Source: Frateuria aurantia DSM 6220
Lineage (GTDB): Bacteria > Pseudomonadota > Gammaproteobacteria > Xanthomonadales > Rhodanobacteraceae
DNA: 64,000 nucleotides
Direction of reading: 5' to 3'
Assembly (NCBI RefSeq): GCF_000242255.2
Contig: NC_017033.1
Location: forward strand, 248,001 to 312,000
Below the pieces are notes generated by a model that saw nothing but the letters and a program-made list of their open reading frames with translations, made no database searches and was not told where the DNA came from. Shown piece by piece: positions 8,448 to 17,072 of this stretch. Made by a program: the position numbers and the translations under genes. Position 1 is the first letter of the stretch. Each line of letters starts with the position of its first letter.

Positions 8448-9832
8448 TGAAGAACCGGACTTCCACATCGCTGACCCGTCTGCGACGGCTGCTGCCCATG
8501 GGACTGCTGGCGGCCTGGATCGCGGTTCCTGCACACGCCCAGGATGCCTTCTTGCAACTGGGCGAGAAACTGGCGACCCAGGGCGATTGCGTGGCCTGTC
8601 ATACCGCACCGGGTGGCAAGCCTTTCGCCGGGGGACTGGCCATTCACTCCCCCCTTGGAACCATCTACTCCAGCAATATCACCCCATCGAAAACGGCCGG
8701 TATCGGCAACTACTCGCTGCAGCAGTTTGCTGCCGCCGTGCGTGAAGGCGTGCGTGGCGACGGCGCCCATCTGTATCCGGCGATGCCGTATACCTCCTAT
8801 GCCAAGATCACCGATCAGGATATGGCGGCGCTGTACGCCTATTTCATGAAGGGTGTAAAGCCGGTGGACGCGAAGGCCACGCCGACGGCCTTGCCCTTTC
8901 CCTTCAACATCCGCCTGTCGATGGCCTTCTGGAATGCGATCTATCTTGATCGCAAGCCGTTGCAGGCGGCCCCCGGCATGAGTGCGGATGCCGCACGCGG
9001 TCAGTATCTCGGCATCGCGCTGGAACATTGCGATACCTGCCATACACCGCGGGACTTCATGATGGGCGAGAAGAGCGGGCAGGCACTGGCCGGGGCTTCG
9101 CTGGGCACCTGGTATGCGCCGAATATCACCTCCGATCCGGTCAGTGGTATCGGTGGCTGGTCGGTGGATGAGCTGGTCAGTTATCTGAAGACCGGTCAGG
9201 CGCCGGGCAAGGCTCAGGCGGCGGGGCCGATGCAAGAGGCGATCGACCACAGCCTGCGGCATCTCGATGATCAGGATCTGCGGGATATCGCCTTGTGGTT
9301 GAAGTCGACATCGCCGGTCCGCGATCCTGCGGACAGCAAGCCGGCGTTTGCGTGGGGGCAGGTCAACGACCAGTTGGCCACGATCCGTGGTCAGGCCTTG
9401 CCGGATGACAAGAACGCGATGAGCGGGCCTCAGCTGTATGACGCCTACTGCTCAAGCTGCCATCGCCCGGCGGGCGAGGGTTCCGGTGACGGTCTGCCTT
9501 CGCTGTTCCACAACACCACCCTGGGCCATGACACAGCGGACAATGTGGTGATGGCCATGCTCAATGGCGTGGACCGCGGCGGGTATTCGGAAAACGTGCT
9601 GATGCCGGCCTTCGGCGGCAACCTCTCCGATGCCCAGATCACCACCCTGGCCAATTTCCTGCTGAAGTCCTGGGGCCGCCCCGATGTGCAGGTCAGCCAG
9701 GCACGGGTCGCCGAGCTGCGGGCGGGCGGGGCGCCATCGCCACTGCTGTCGCTGGCTCGCTACGGCATGATAGCCGGAGGCATCGTGGTGCTGTTGCTGA
9801 TTGCGATGCTGGCGCGTCGTCGGCGTCGGTAA
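8447..9832 (+). CDS. tri-haem cytochrome c subunit of the membrane dehydrogenase
   Basis: 461 residues. A Sec signal peptide (about 12-31, ending VPAHAQ) is followed by three c-type haem sites: CVACH at 48-52, CDTCH near 197, and CSSCH near 338. The C-terminal membrane anchor MIAGGIVVLLLIAM is followed by an arginine-rich tail. This is the standard cytochrome subunit of alcohol, gluconate, sorbitol and fructose dehydrogenases. It holds the flavoprotein on the periplasmic face and delivers electrons to ubiquinone. It overlaps the GMC gene by one base and ends the operon before a strong terminator. A paralogue of the same layout lies at 32741-34165 in the molybdenum hydroxylase operon. Confidence 0.9.
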   Translation: MKNRTSTSLTRLRRLLPMGLLAAWIAVPAHAQDAFLQLGEKLATQGDCVACHTAPGGKPFAGGLAIHSPLGTIYSSNITPSKTAGIGNYSLQQFAAAVREGVRGDGAHLYPAMPYTSYAKITDQDMAALYAYFMKGVKPVDAKATPTALPFPFNIRLSMAFWNAIYLDRKPLQAAPGMSADAARGQYLGIALEHCDTCHTPRDFMMGEKSGQALAGASLGTWYAPNITSDPVSGIGGWSVDELVSYLKTGQAPGKAQAAGPMQEAIDHSLRHLDDQDLRDIALWLKSTSPVRDPADSKPAFAWGQVNDQLATIRGQALPDDKNAMSGPQLYDAYCSSCHRPAGEGSGDGLPSLFHNTTLGHDTADNVVMAMLNGVDRGGYSENVLMPAFGGNLSDAQITTLANFLLKSWGRPDVQVSQARVAELRAGGAPSPLLSLARYGMIAGGIVVLLLIAMLARRRRR

Positions 9833-9870
9833 GCGGCAGCCTCCAGCAAAGCGGGAAGGCCGCTTTTGCC

Positions 9871-9901
9871 AAGCCGGATGGTCTTGCCATCCGGCTTTTT
9901 C
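9871..9901. terminator. rho-independent terminator after the dehydrogenase operon
   Basis: Perfect 11-bp stem AAGCCGGATGG / CCATCCGGCTT with a 5-base loop and a T-run on the plus strand. The A-rich side also allows use by the convergent methyltransferase gene, whose stop is at 9947. Confidence 0.85.
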
Positions 9902-9946
9902 ATACCCTGACCTGGCCGTCGTCGCCAACGCCGGCAGGGACTCGCC

Positions 9947-10951
9947 TCAGCGGCGTACGCCTTGTACGCCATCGAGCACCAGCTCGCTCTTGAAGCCGGC
10001 TTTTTCCAGTCGTGTCGCGACTTCGCGGGGCACATCCCGGCCGCTGGTCAGCTTGTTGGGGCTGCCGGTGTAATGGAACAGTCGGCCGCCGGGGCGCAGA
10101 ACCCGTGCCAACTGATGATAGAAGGCCTGCGAATACAGTTCACCGGCGATGCCGAATCGCGGAGGATCATGCAGCAAGGCATCGATCGAGGCGTCGGGCA
10201 GGCTCAGGATTGCTTGCGAGCTGTCGCCATGGCGCAGGTCCAGCCGACCCTCCGAGGTCTCGGGATCGGGTGACCAGCTGTTGAGCTGACGCAGCCACAG
10301 CACATCGGGATTTTTCTCGAAGGAAATGATCCGGCCCACCCCCGCTTCCAGCGCACAGGCCGCGAAATAGCCCAGCCCGCCGCAGGTATCCAGCACGGTC
10401 TTGCCGGCCGGCGCAATCAGGGCGACTTTGCGGCGAGCATCGTCGAACGGTGATTCCTTGGCGGATGGCAGCATCTTGATGCCGTCGATCTCGAAGGTGG
10501 GAGCGCCCCATTCGGTAGGGACCAGCTTGATCAGAGCGCCGTTGAAGCGGGCGATCGGGCAGAAGTCTTCGCTATCCCAGTAATAGATGCTGCGGTCCTT
10601 CAACTTGGCGGGATAGGGGTAGGCCTGTCCCTGCCATTGCCAGTGCTCCGCACCCAGTTCGGCGGAGCTGGTCGTGCGGCCGAGATCAAAGGAGGCCTGG
10701 ATATCGGCGGCACCGCCTTCTCTGGCCTTGCGGATCAGCTGCAGCAGCGGGAGGGTAAGCAGGGGGCCGGAATAATGGGGCACGGCGAACAACCTTGTGG
10801 AAGCCCTGTACGGTAGCAAATCGGCGAACGGCTGTCCGGCGAGCGCGGCCGGGTCCATCAACAGACCGCTCTCCGGATCAGGCTTCGCCAGGCTTTCAGT
10901 CTTTGGTTGCCAGCTTGTCGGCGGTGCGTTGTTCGAAGTCGGAGACATCAT
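9947..10951 (-). CDS. class I SAM-dependent methyltransferase
   Basis: 334 residues. A Rossmann methyltransferase core occupies the C-terminal half: motif I VLDTCGGLGYFA, an acidic residue after strand 2 (FEKNP), and motif IV LLHDPPRFG, followed by VLRPGGRLFHYTG. The D-P-P-R motif resembles RNA and protein N-methyltransferases more than small-molecule enzymes, but the substrate is not identifiable. The start (ATGATG, ribosome site GGAACGG) lies inside the end of the upstream yghU gene, overlapping by 56 bases, so the two are co-transcribed. Confidence 0.78.
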   Translation of the reverse strand: MMSPTSNNAPPTSWQPKTESLAKPDPESGLLMDPAALAGQPFADLLPYRASTRLFAVPHYSGPLLTLPLLQLIRKAREGGAADIQASFDLGRTTSSAELGAEHWQWQGQAYPYPAKLKDRSIYYWDSEDFCPIARFNGALIKLVPTEWGAPTFEIDGIKMLPSAKESPFDDARRKVALIAPAGKTVLDTCGGLGYFAACALEAGVGRIISFEKNPDVLWLRQLNSWSPDPETSEGRLDLRHGDSSQAILSLPDASIDALLHDPPRFGIAGELYSQAFYHQLARVLRPGGRLFHYTGSPNKLTSGRDVPREVATRLEKAGFKSELVLDGVQGVRR

Positions 10952-11768
10952 GCCGTTCCGGCAACTGCTCTTCCAGCGGCCCCGTCACTTTGTTGACCAT
11001 GCGTCCGCGCCGCACGGCGGGGCGTTGCAGCAAGCGATCGGCCCAGGCGATGACATGGGAATACTCCTGCACCTGCAGGAATTCGGCAGCACCGTACAGC
11101 CAGCCCTTCACCAGGCCGCCGTACCAGGGGAAGATCGCCATGTCGGCGATGCTGTAGCTGTCTCCCGCGACATAAGGGACCTCGGCCAGGCGGCGGTTCA
11201 GCACGTCCAGCTGACGCTTGGTCTCCATCGCGTAGCGATTGATGGGATATTCCAGCTTCAGCGGTGCATAGGCGTAGAAGTGCCCGAAGCCGCCACCGGC
11301 GAAAGGCGCGCTGCCCATCTGCCAGAACAGCCAGTTCAGGCATTCGGTGCGCCCGGCCAGATCGCGGGGAATGAATTCCCCGAATTTTTCGGCCAGATAC
11401 AGCAGGATGGAACCGGACTCGAACACCCGCAGCGGCGGCTGCTGGCTGTGATCGATCAGGGCGGGAATCTTCGAATTGGGATTGGCTTCGACGAAGCCCG
11501 AGCCGAACTGCTCGCCCTGGTTGATCCGGATCAGCCAGGCATCGTATTCGGCCCCGGTATGGCCCAGCGCCAGCAATTCTTCCAGCAGGATGCTGACCTT
11601 CACCCCATTCGGTGTGGCCAGCGAATACAGCTGCAGGGGGTGCTTTCCCACCGGCAGAACCTGCTCATGGGTGGCGCCGGCCACCGGCCGGTTGATATGG
11701 GCGAACTGGCCGCCTTCGGCGGCTTGCCAGCGCCATACGCTGGGCGGAGTGTATTCGGCGGTGCTCAT
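10896..11768 (-). CDS. yghU: glutathione-dependent disulfide-bond oxidoreductase (YghU-type glutathione transferase)
   Basis: 290 residues, close to the 288 of E. coli YghU. The N-terminal extension (VWRWQAAEGGQFAHINRPVAGATH) is characteristic of the YghU/nu-class group. It is followed by a thioredoxin-fold domain with TPNGVKVSILLEEL, the cis-proline region SKIPALI and the glutathione-binding FESGSILLYLAE. The helical C-terminal domain contains SIADMAIFPW. The family reduces disulfides using two bound glutathiones. ATG 11768 was chosen because the YghU-like N-terminus begins there; a longer frame adds 17 unrelated residues. It is transcribed together with the overlapping methyltransferase gene. 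Confidence 0.9.
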   Translation of the reverse strand: MSTAEYTPPSVWRWQAAEGGQFAHINRPVAGATHEQVLPVGKHPLQLYSLATPNGVKVSILLEELLALGHTGAEYDAWLIRINQGEQFGSGFVEANPNSKIPALIDHSQQPPLRVFESGSILLYLAEKFGEFIPRDLAGRTECLNWLFWQMGSAPFAGGGFGHFYAYAPLKLEYPINRYAMETKRQLDVLNRRLAEVPYVAGDSYSIADMAIFPWYGGLVKGWLYGAAEFLQVQEYSHVIAWADRLLQRPAVRRGRMVNKVTGPLEEQLPERHDVSDFEQRTADKLATKD

Positions 11769-11875
11769 CGGGCTCCAGAATCGAACGAGTACAAGCAAGC
11801 TTCCAGAGTAGCCTTGCAACCCCGGATGTTCCAGCTGCGAGCGTCGAATCGCGGAGACGAGGCATACTCGACGGT

Positions 11876-12382
11876 CTAGAACATGGTATTGCCGTTTTCG
11901 GCGGTGGCAGGCACATCCTGTACCGAATCCCAGTGTTCAACGATGCGGCCGTGGCTGACACGGAAGATGTCGACGATGGCGCGTCCGCGATCATCCGGGT
12001 CGGCGGTGCTGTGCACCCGCAGAAAGACCCGGTCACCGAAACTGCCGTATTGCGAAATGCTGGCGCTGGCCTGGGGGTGCCGGGCGAAGTAGCTGGTGAA
12101 ATGGCTGACAAAGGCGGCTCGGCCATCGGCCACGTTCGGGTTGTGCTGGATATAGTCGGGTGCAACGACCCGGTAGGCCGCGGCGATGTCATGCCGGGCG
12201 AAGAAGTCCAGATAGAACTGGTGGACCAGTTGCAGGTTGGCCTGCTCCTGCTGGAGATCGCGCGGTTGCGGAATGGCATCCGGTGGCGGCAGCGGTGGTG
12301 TGCCGGCCATGGCCGGATGCAAGGCGGCGCAGGTGCTGATACCGATGAGCAGCCCCAGGACTGTCGGCAGACGTGGCGGCAT
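11876..12382 (-). CDS. exported NTF2/SnoaL-like protein
   Basis: 168 residues with a Sec signal peptide (VLGLLIGISTCAALHPAMAG) and a proline-rich linker. A SnoaL/NTF2-like cone domain runs from about residue 50: NLQLVHQFYLDFFARHD, then YIQHNPNVADGRAAFV, and a final strand with GRIVEHWDSVQDVP. These features match the predicted SnoaL-like aldol-condensation or polyketide cyclase-like family found widely as stand-alone proteins of unknown substrate. Ribosome site AGGGAG upstream of ATG 12382. The gene stands alone. Confidence 0.8.
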   Translation of the reverse strand: MPPRLPTVLGLLIGISTCAALHPAMAGTPPLPPPDAIPQPRDLQQEQANLQLVHQFYLDFFARHDIAAAYRVVAPDYIQHNPNVADGRAAFVSHFTSYFARHPQASASISQYGSFGDRVFLRVHSTADPDDRGRAIVDIFRVSHGRIVEHWDSVQDVPATAENGNTMF

Positions 12383-12768
12383 GGTTTCACTCCCTGAAGT
12401 TGGACGAAGCCCGGATATGGCCGGTCCACGATGGCAGGCTGTATGTCGTTGCGGGGTCAAGGGCGTCGCCGCTCCCGATGGCGCATGTCGACCCCTCCGT
12501 CGTTGCCTGGTGCATGGTGTTGCGAATCCTCGAAGATGCGGTGCCTTCCGCTCGGCGAGCTTGATGGCTGCGGCGGGGAGGGCGCCGGGAGGCCTTGCCT
12601 CTGTCCATGCAATTTGCCCGTCGAGGCTGATCCGGGGAGTGCCCGCTGCTGTCGGCATCTCCGCCGGTGGTCCTGGAGGCATTCGCCGGGATCGGCGGCT
12701 CGACCCTCGCGCCCGGTCGGCGGCGGCCGTTCTATACTGTGGTCGGCAACACACCAGGCAGGTGAATC
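12383..12768. other. intergenic region between divergent genes
   Basis: 386 bases between the SnoaL-like gene and the DUF488 gene. A TATACT box at about 12732-12737, 32 bases before the DUF488 start, is a plausible -10 element; no good -35 was recognised. No coding frame here has support. Confidence 0.4.
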
Positions 12769-13143
12769 ATGGCCAGTGCCATCCCTTCGATCCGGATCAA
12801 GCGCGTCTATGCCGCAGCAGAGGCGGAGGACGGAGCCCGTGTGCTGGTGGATCGTCTCTGGCCCCGCGGCATCAGCAAGGCCAGAGCGGCGCTGGATCTG
12901 TGGTTCAAGGAGATTGCCCCCAGTCCCGGCCTGCGTGCATGGTTTCATCAGGATCCAGCGCATTGGCCGGCCTTTGCCGAGCGTTATCGAGCCGAGCTGG
13001 ATCGCCATCCGGCGGCAGTGGAGCAGCTGGCCGAATTTGCCCGAAAGGGCAGGCTGACCTTGATCTATGCAGCGCATGATCCCGAGCACAACCATGCTCT
13101 GGTGCTGGCAGATTATCTGCGGGCTTGTCTTGCCGAAGCTTGA
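12769..13143 (+). CDS. DUF488 family protein (YeaO-like)
   Basis: 124 residues; E. coli YeaO is 115. The DUF488 signature is clear: RVLVDRLWPRGISK near the N-terminus, a W-F-H motif (LRAWFHQDP), FAERYRAEL, and the C-terminal LTLIYAAHDPEHNHALVL. Function of the family is not established. Small stand-alone gene with the ribosome site AGGCAGG before ATG. Confidence 0.88.
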   Translation: MASAIPSIRIKRVYAAAEAEDGARVLVDRLWPRGISKARAALDLWFKEIAPSPGLRAWFHQDPAHWPAFAERYRAELDRHPAAVEQLAEFARKGRLTLIYAAHDPEHNHALVLADYLRACLAEA

Positions 13144-13239
13144 GCGCTGACCTGGCCAGAGCCGGAGGTCACGGGTTGCTGTCCGCTGCAGAGTCTGCCG
13201 ATGCTCTTGCAGCATGCCTCATCCGTGTACGTGAGCGGC

Positions 13240-13671
13240 TCAGACCGTGACGTCCAGCCGCGAGGAGGTGCTTCGGTGCGGGTCCTTCTTCTCGGGGACG
13301 GCCCGGGTTTCGGCAGCATCGGTGCCGCCTGTGCCTTGAGCCAGCTGCAGCTGGCTGGCCGTGGTCTGAGCCGTCTGCGAGGACTGGCTGGTCGAGGACG
13401 GGATGCCCGAGGCCATCACCTGCTGGCTCTGCACCTGGGTTACCTCGGCCTGCAACATGGCCAGTTCGGCCTGCAGTGCCGAAGCCTGGATCTGCTTGTC
13501 CTGGGCGCTTGCACTGCTTTTCTGGATGCTTTCCAGCTGCTTTTGAACGTTCTTGATCTGCTGGGCCAGCTTGCGCAATTGGGACGAGGCATCCCCGCCA
13601 CCTTGAGTGGAGCTGGACGAGCCGCGACTGGACGAGCCGCGAATGGAGCTGATGCCGGAAATGGTAGCCAT
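13240..13671 (-). CDS. FlxA-like coiled-coil protein
   Basis: 143 residues. A serine/glycine-rich N-terminus (ISSIRGSSSRGSSSS) is followed by a coiled coil of about residues 30-85 with heptad-like QLRKLAQQIKNVQKQLESI, then a Q/S/T-rich tail. This matches FlxA-like proteins, named after an E. coli flagellar-regulon gene whose role is unclear. No flagellar genes are near. The frame stays open 228 bases further upstream, but that extension looks non-coding and the family begins MATISGISS, so ATG 13671 was chosen. Confidence 0.65.
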   Translation of the reverse strand: MATISGISSIRGSSSRGSSSSTQGGGDASSQLRKLAQQIKNVQKQLESIQKSSASAQDKQIQASALQAELAMLQAEVTQVQSQQVMASGIPSSTSQSSQTAQTTASQLQLAQGTGGTDAAETRAVPEKKDPHRSTSSRLDVTV

Positions 13672-14319
13672 GAATGGCTTATCGGCTGCATCCGGTATTT
13701 CTTGAGCAGGGATGCCGAGGAGGAGGCGATGGAGTCGGGCTGATGTGCAGGCAAGGATCGCCGTCGCGGCTGTTCGCATCTGTGGTGGAGCACACGTGTC
13801 CGGTCGGCCCGGCTTGAGTTTGTCTGCCCGTGCTTCGTCCTGATCAGGTACCTTCCAGTCCCTCCGGACCGGATGCATCGAGGGCATGATTCCCTGCATT
13901 TTTCCGATGCAGTGATGGATGATCAGTGGTCTTGAAAGTATGAAGATCTAGACGTCCATACAGTATGAAAAAGGCTGGTCCCGGCGCCCGGGCATCCGAT
14001 GTGCTTCGGTCTCGCGACCCGCAATTGTGAACAATATGCTGCCCGGATGTTGCCAGGACAGCAGATCCCGGTCAGCGCATGACCACATGAAAAGTATTCA
14101 CTTCAACGCACTGCAACGGTGTGGCCTTATCCAAGCCAGAGGTTGTCACTCTTTTCATTGATAGATGTCCATATTATTCATGGCAATTGCCTTCCAGTAT
14201 GGAGCCACCGCGCTGGGTGGCGCGATCAATCTGCATACCGACTATCGCCTTTTATGCATGCCTTCCGTCACCGGCCGGATGGCCGGAGGCGAGATCGCCT
14301 TAGCCGCTTCGAGGTTGTC
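13672..14319. other. intergenic region upstream of the sulfur-scavenging operon
   Basis: 648 bases with no supported gene. Parts are AT-richer than the flanks (about 13920-13990 and 14140-14185), which fits promoter DNA. At 14122-14136 a GG and a GC doublet are 12 bases apart (TGGCCTTATCCAAGC), a poor match to a sigma-54 -24/-12 promoter. It deserves mention only because a sigma-54 activator is encoded in the locus. Confidence 0.35.
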
Positions 14320-15630
14320 ATGAGTATCCCCGCCCCACGTCATCATGCCTTTGCGCAGGAATCGTCCACGTCCGGTGATGCGCTGCTGGCGCATTTCCAG
14401 CCCGTGTTCGACCGGATCGCGGAGGGTGCCGTGCAGCGCGAACAGCAGCGCGAACTGGCCTATGAGCCGGTGGCCTGGTTGCGCGAGGCCGGCCTGGGTT
14501 CAGTGCGTGTGCCGCGCGATGCCGGTGGTTTCGGTGCCAGTCTGCCCCAGCTGTTCGGTCTGATCCGCGCGTTGGGCGCCGCCGATTCCAATCTGCCGCA
14601 GATCTGGCGGGCGCACTTCGGTTTTGTCGAAACCCTGTTCCAGCCCGACAAGGCCGAGGTACGCGATCGCTGGTTCGAGCGCATCGCGGCCGGAGCCGTC
14701 TTTGGTGCCGCCATGGCCGAGCGCGGGCCGGCCACCGAGAATACCGTGCGAATCACCCCACTGGGAGATGGCAGCTGGCGGCTGGACGGCAGCAAGTTCT
14801 ACAGCACCGGCAGCTTGTATGCCGACTGGCTGTCGGTGTCGGCCGCCGAGGGTGACGAGCATCTGGGGCTGGCGATTCCGGCGAATGCCGAGGGCGTGGA
14901 GCGGCTCGATGATTGGGACGGTTTCGGTCAGCAACTGACCGGCAGCGGCTCAACCCATTTCCATGGGGTGCGATTGCAGCAGGAACATATCCTGTGGCGC
15001 CAGCCCTCGTCCGAGGAGCGGCCCGATTCCTATCTGACGGCGTTCTACCAGACCGTGCATCTGGCCACTCTGGCTGGGATCGCCGAGGCCATTCGCAAGG
15101 ATGCGATCCGCTTTGTCCAGGCCAGAACCCGGGTATTCGGCGTTCCCGGACAGGCCAGTCCGAGGCATGATCCGCTGGTGCAGCGGGTGGTGGGGCGGCT
15201 GGCCAGTATCGATTTTGCGGCCGAGAGCCTGGTGCGCAGCGTGGCCGAGCAGCTGCAGCTGATTCATGAGGCCGTACGGGAAGGGCGGGCGCGGACACCG
15301 GCATTTATCCAGGCCGATCTGGCGGCCTGGCAGGCTCAACAGGTACTGATTCCACTGGTGCTGGAAGCCGCCAACCTGTTGTTCGAGGTCGGCGGCGCCT
15401 CGGCCACTGCCCGTTCACGGGCCTTGGACCGGCACTGGCGCAACGCCAGGACCCTGGCTTCCCACAATCCGGCGATCCTGCGCGAGCGGGCCTTGGGTGA
15501 CTATTATCTCAATGGCGTGCGGCCGCGCGAGGTCTGGTTCAACGGCCGGGTCACCCCGCAGGGCACAACCGCAGGCGAGGACGAACCGGCAACGGCGAAT
15601 TCGCCCTCGACCGGGGAGCGCCGGGTATGA
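14320..15630 (+). CDS. acyl-CoA dehydrogenase-fold flavin monooxygenase, SfnB/DszC-like
   Basis: 436 residues. Acyl-CoA dehydrogenase fold: helical N-terminal domain (about 15-130), beta domain with AMAERGPATENTVRI and GSGSTHFHGVRL, and a helical C-terminal domain with FEVGGASATARSRALDRHWRN. In place of CoA chemistry, such proteins (DszC, SfnB and relatives) use reduced FMN from a partner reductase to oxygenate sulfur compounds. ATG 14320 follows a GAGG ribosome site. The gene overlaps the next one by four bases (ATGA). A distant paralogue with the same C-terminal layout is at 23373-24557 on the other strand. The role in organosulfur use is inferred from neighbours. Confidence 0.8.
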   Translation: MSIPAPRHHAFAQESSTSGDALLAHFQPVFDRIAEGAVQREQQRELAYEPVAWLREAGLGSVRVPRDAGGFGASLPQLFGLIRALGAADSNLPQIWRAHFGFVETLFQPDKAEVRDRWFERIAAGAVFGAAMAERGPATENTVRITPLGDGSWRLDGSKFYSTGSLYADWLSVSAAEGDEHLGLAIPANAEGVERLDDWDGFGQQLTGSGSTHFHGVRLQQEHILWRQPSSEERPDSYLTAFYQTVHLATLAGIAEAIRKDAIRFVQARTRVFGVPGQASPRHDPLVQRVVGRLASIDFAAESLVRSVAEQLQLIHEAVREGRARTPAFIQADLAAWQAQQVLIPLVLEAANLLFEVGGASATARSRALDRHWRNARTLASHNPAILRERALGDYYLNGVRPREVWFNGRVTPQGTTAGEDEPATANSPSTGERRV

Positions 15631-17072
15631 GCAAGCGCCTGCATGTCAATCTGTTCGAGATGAATTGCGTCAGCCATATCGTCCATGGCATGTGGGTACA
15701 TCCGGACAACCAGCGGCATCGCTTCAATGATCTGGATTACTGGACCGAGCTGGCCCGGTTGCTGGAATACGGCACCTTCGACGGCCTGTTTCTGGCCGAT
15801 GTGATCGGAGCTTATGACAGCTTCGGCCAAGGGCCGCGTGCGGCCCTGGAAGAGGCGATGCAGATCCCCAGCAATGATCCGCTGCTGCTGATTCCGGCGA
15901 TGGCCCAGGTCACGCGCCATCTCGGCTTCGGCGCCACCTTTTCCACGACCTACGAGCCGCCGTTCGCCTTTGCCCGGCGCATGAGCACGCTGGACCATCT
16001 GACCCGCGGCCGGGTCGGCTGGAACATCGTGACGTCGTATCTGCCCAATGCCGCCCGCAATTTCGGTCTTCCGGGCGAGGTGCCGCATGACCATCGCTAC
16101 GAGATCGCCGATGAATTCATGGACGTGCTGTACAAGCTGTGGGAAGGCTCCTGGGATGACGATGCGGTGATCCGGGACCGGGATCGCAAGATCTATACCG
16201 ACCCGGACAAGGTGCGGGCCATCAACCATGAAGGCGCCTTTTTCAAGGTCGCCGGGCCGCACCTCTGCCAGCCCTCGCCGCAGCGCACGCCGGTGCTGTT
16301 CCAGGCTTCGGGTTCGCCGGCCGGTCTCGAATTTGCCGCGCGTCATGCCGAGGTGGTGTTTACCGGCGGCCTGACAGCTCAGGACGTGCGCCGCAATATC
16401 GCGTCCACCCGTGCCAGGGTCCGGGCCTTGGGCCGCGACCCGCAGGCCATCAAGTTCCTGGTCCAGGCCGGAGTGATTGTCGGGCGCAACGATGAAGCGG
16501 TGGCCAGCAAACTGGATGCCTATCGTCAGCTGATGAGCGTACGGGGGGCCTTGGTGCATGCCCAATCGGAAATCGATCTGCTGGCCTGGCCGCCGGAAAC
16601 ACCCATCTCGACCGTGACTGCAGGCCGTGGGCAGGGCCGTGCCGGCGGCATCGGTCGCGGAGTGCTGGCCGGTTTCGATCCGCAGCTGACCGTAGGGCAG
16701 GTGCTGAGGCAGCTGGAATCCTTTGACCGAGACCGTTATTTCGTGGCCGGCACGCCTTCGGTGGTGGCCGATACCATCGAGCGCTGGCTGGACGAGGATG
16801 ATATCGACGGGATCAATCTGCGCCAGTACATGTCCTTTGAAACCGCCCGCGACTTTATCGAGCTGGTGGTACCCGAACTGCGCAGGCGTGGCCGTTTCCG
16901 CGAGTCCTATCAAGAGGGCGAAACCCTGCGCGAACGGCTGTTCGGGGCTGGCCAGGCCAGACTGCCGGCCGAGCATTACGGCGCGCGTTATCGTGATCCG
17001 GCGAATTTGGCGATCCCGGGGCAGCCCTTGCGCTTCGACCCGCCGGTCTCCCGGGCGGTGCCCGTCGGATGA
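15627..17072 (+). CDS. LLM-class flavin-dependent monooxygenase, NtaA/SnaA/DszA family
   Basis: 481 residues, the size of NtaA/DszA-type enzymes rather than the shorter SsuD. A TIM-barrel flavin monooxygenase: FDGLFLADVIGAYD near residue 55, STLDHLTRGRVGWNIVTSY near 120 (the conserved family segment), GEFMDV-like region, and HEGAFFKVAGPHLCQPSPQ near 205. These enzymes use FMNH2 from a separate reductase to cleave C-S or C-N bonds. Overlaps the SfnB-like gene upstream and the binding-protein gene downstream by four bases each, so one operon. The reductase is probably SsuE, encoded at 25759-26319. Substrate not identifiable. Confidence 0.87.
   Translation: MSKRLHVNLFEMNCVSHIVHGMWVHPDNQRHRFNDLDYWTELARLLEYGTFDGLFLADVIGAYDSFGQGPRAALEEAMQIPSNDPLLLIPAMAQVTRHLGFGATFSTTYEPPFAFARRMSTLDHLTRGRVGWNIVTSYLPNAARNFGLPGEVPHDHRYEIADEFMDVLYKLWEGSWDDDAVIRDRDRKIYTDPDKVRAINHEGAFFKVAGPHLCQPSPQRTPVLFQASGSPAGLEFAARHAEVVFTGGLTAQDVRRNIASTRARVRALGRDPQAIKFLVQAGVIVGRNDEAVASKLDAYRQLMSVRGALVHAQSEIDLLAWPPETPISTVTAGRGQGRAGGIGRGVLAGFDPQLTVGQVLRQLESFDRDRYFVAGTPSVVADTIERWLDEDDIDGINLRQYMSFETARDFIELVVPELRRRGRFRESYQEGETLRERLFGAGQARLPAEHYGARYRDPANLAIPGQPLRFDPPVSRAVPVG

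Noticed and set aside
14122..14136. Possible sigma-54 promoter TGGCCTTATCCAAGC
   Set aside because: Only the GG and GC doublets fit; the rest deviates, so it is noted in the region entry but not called.
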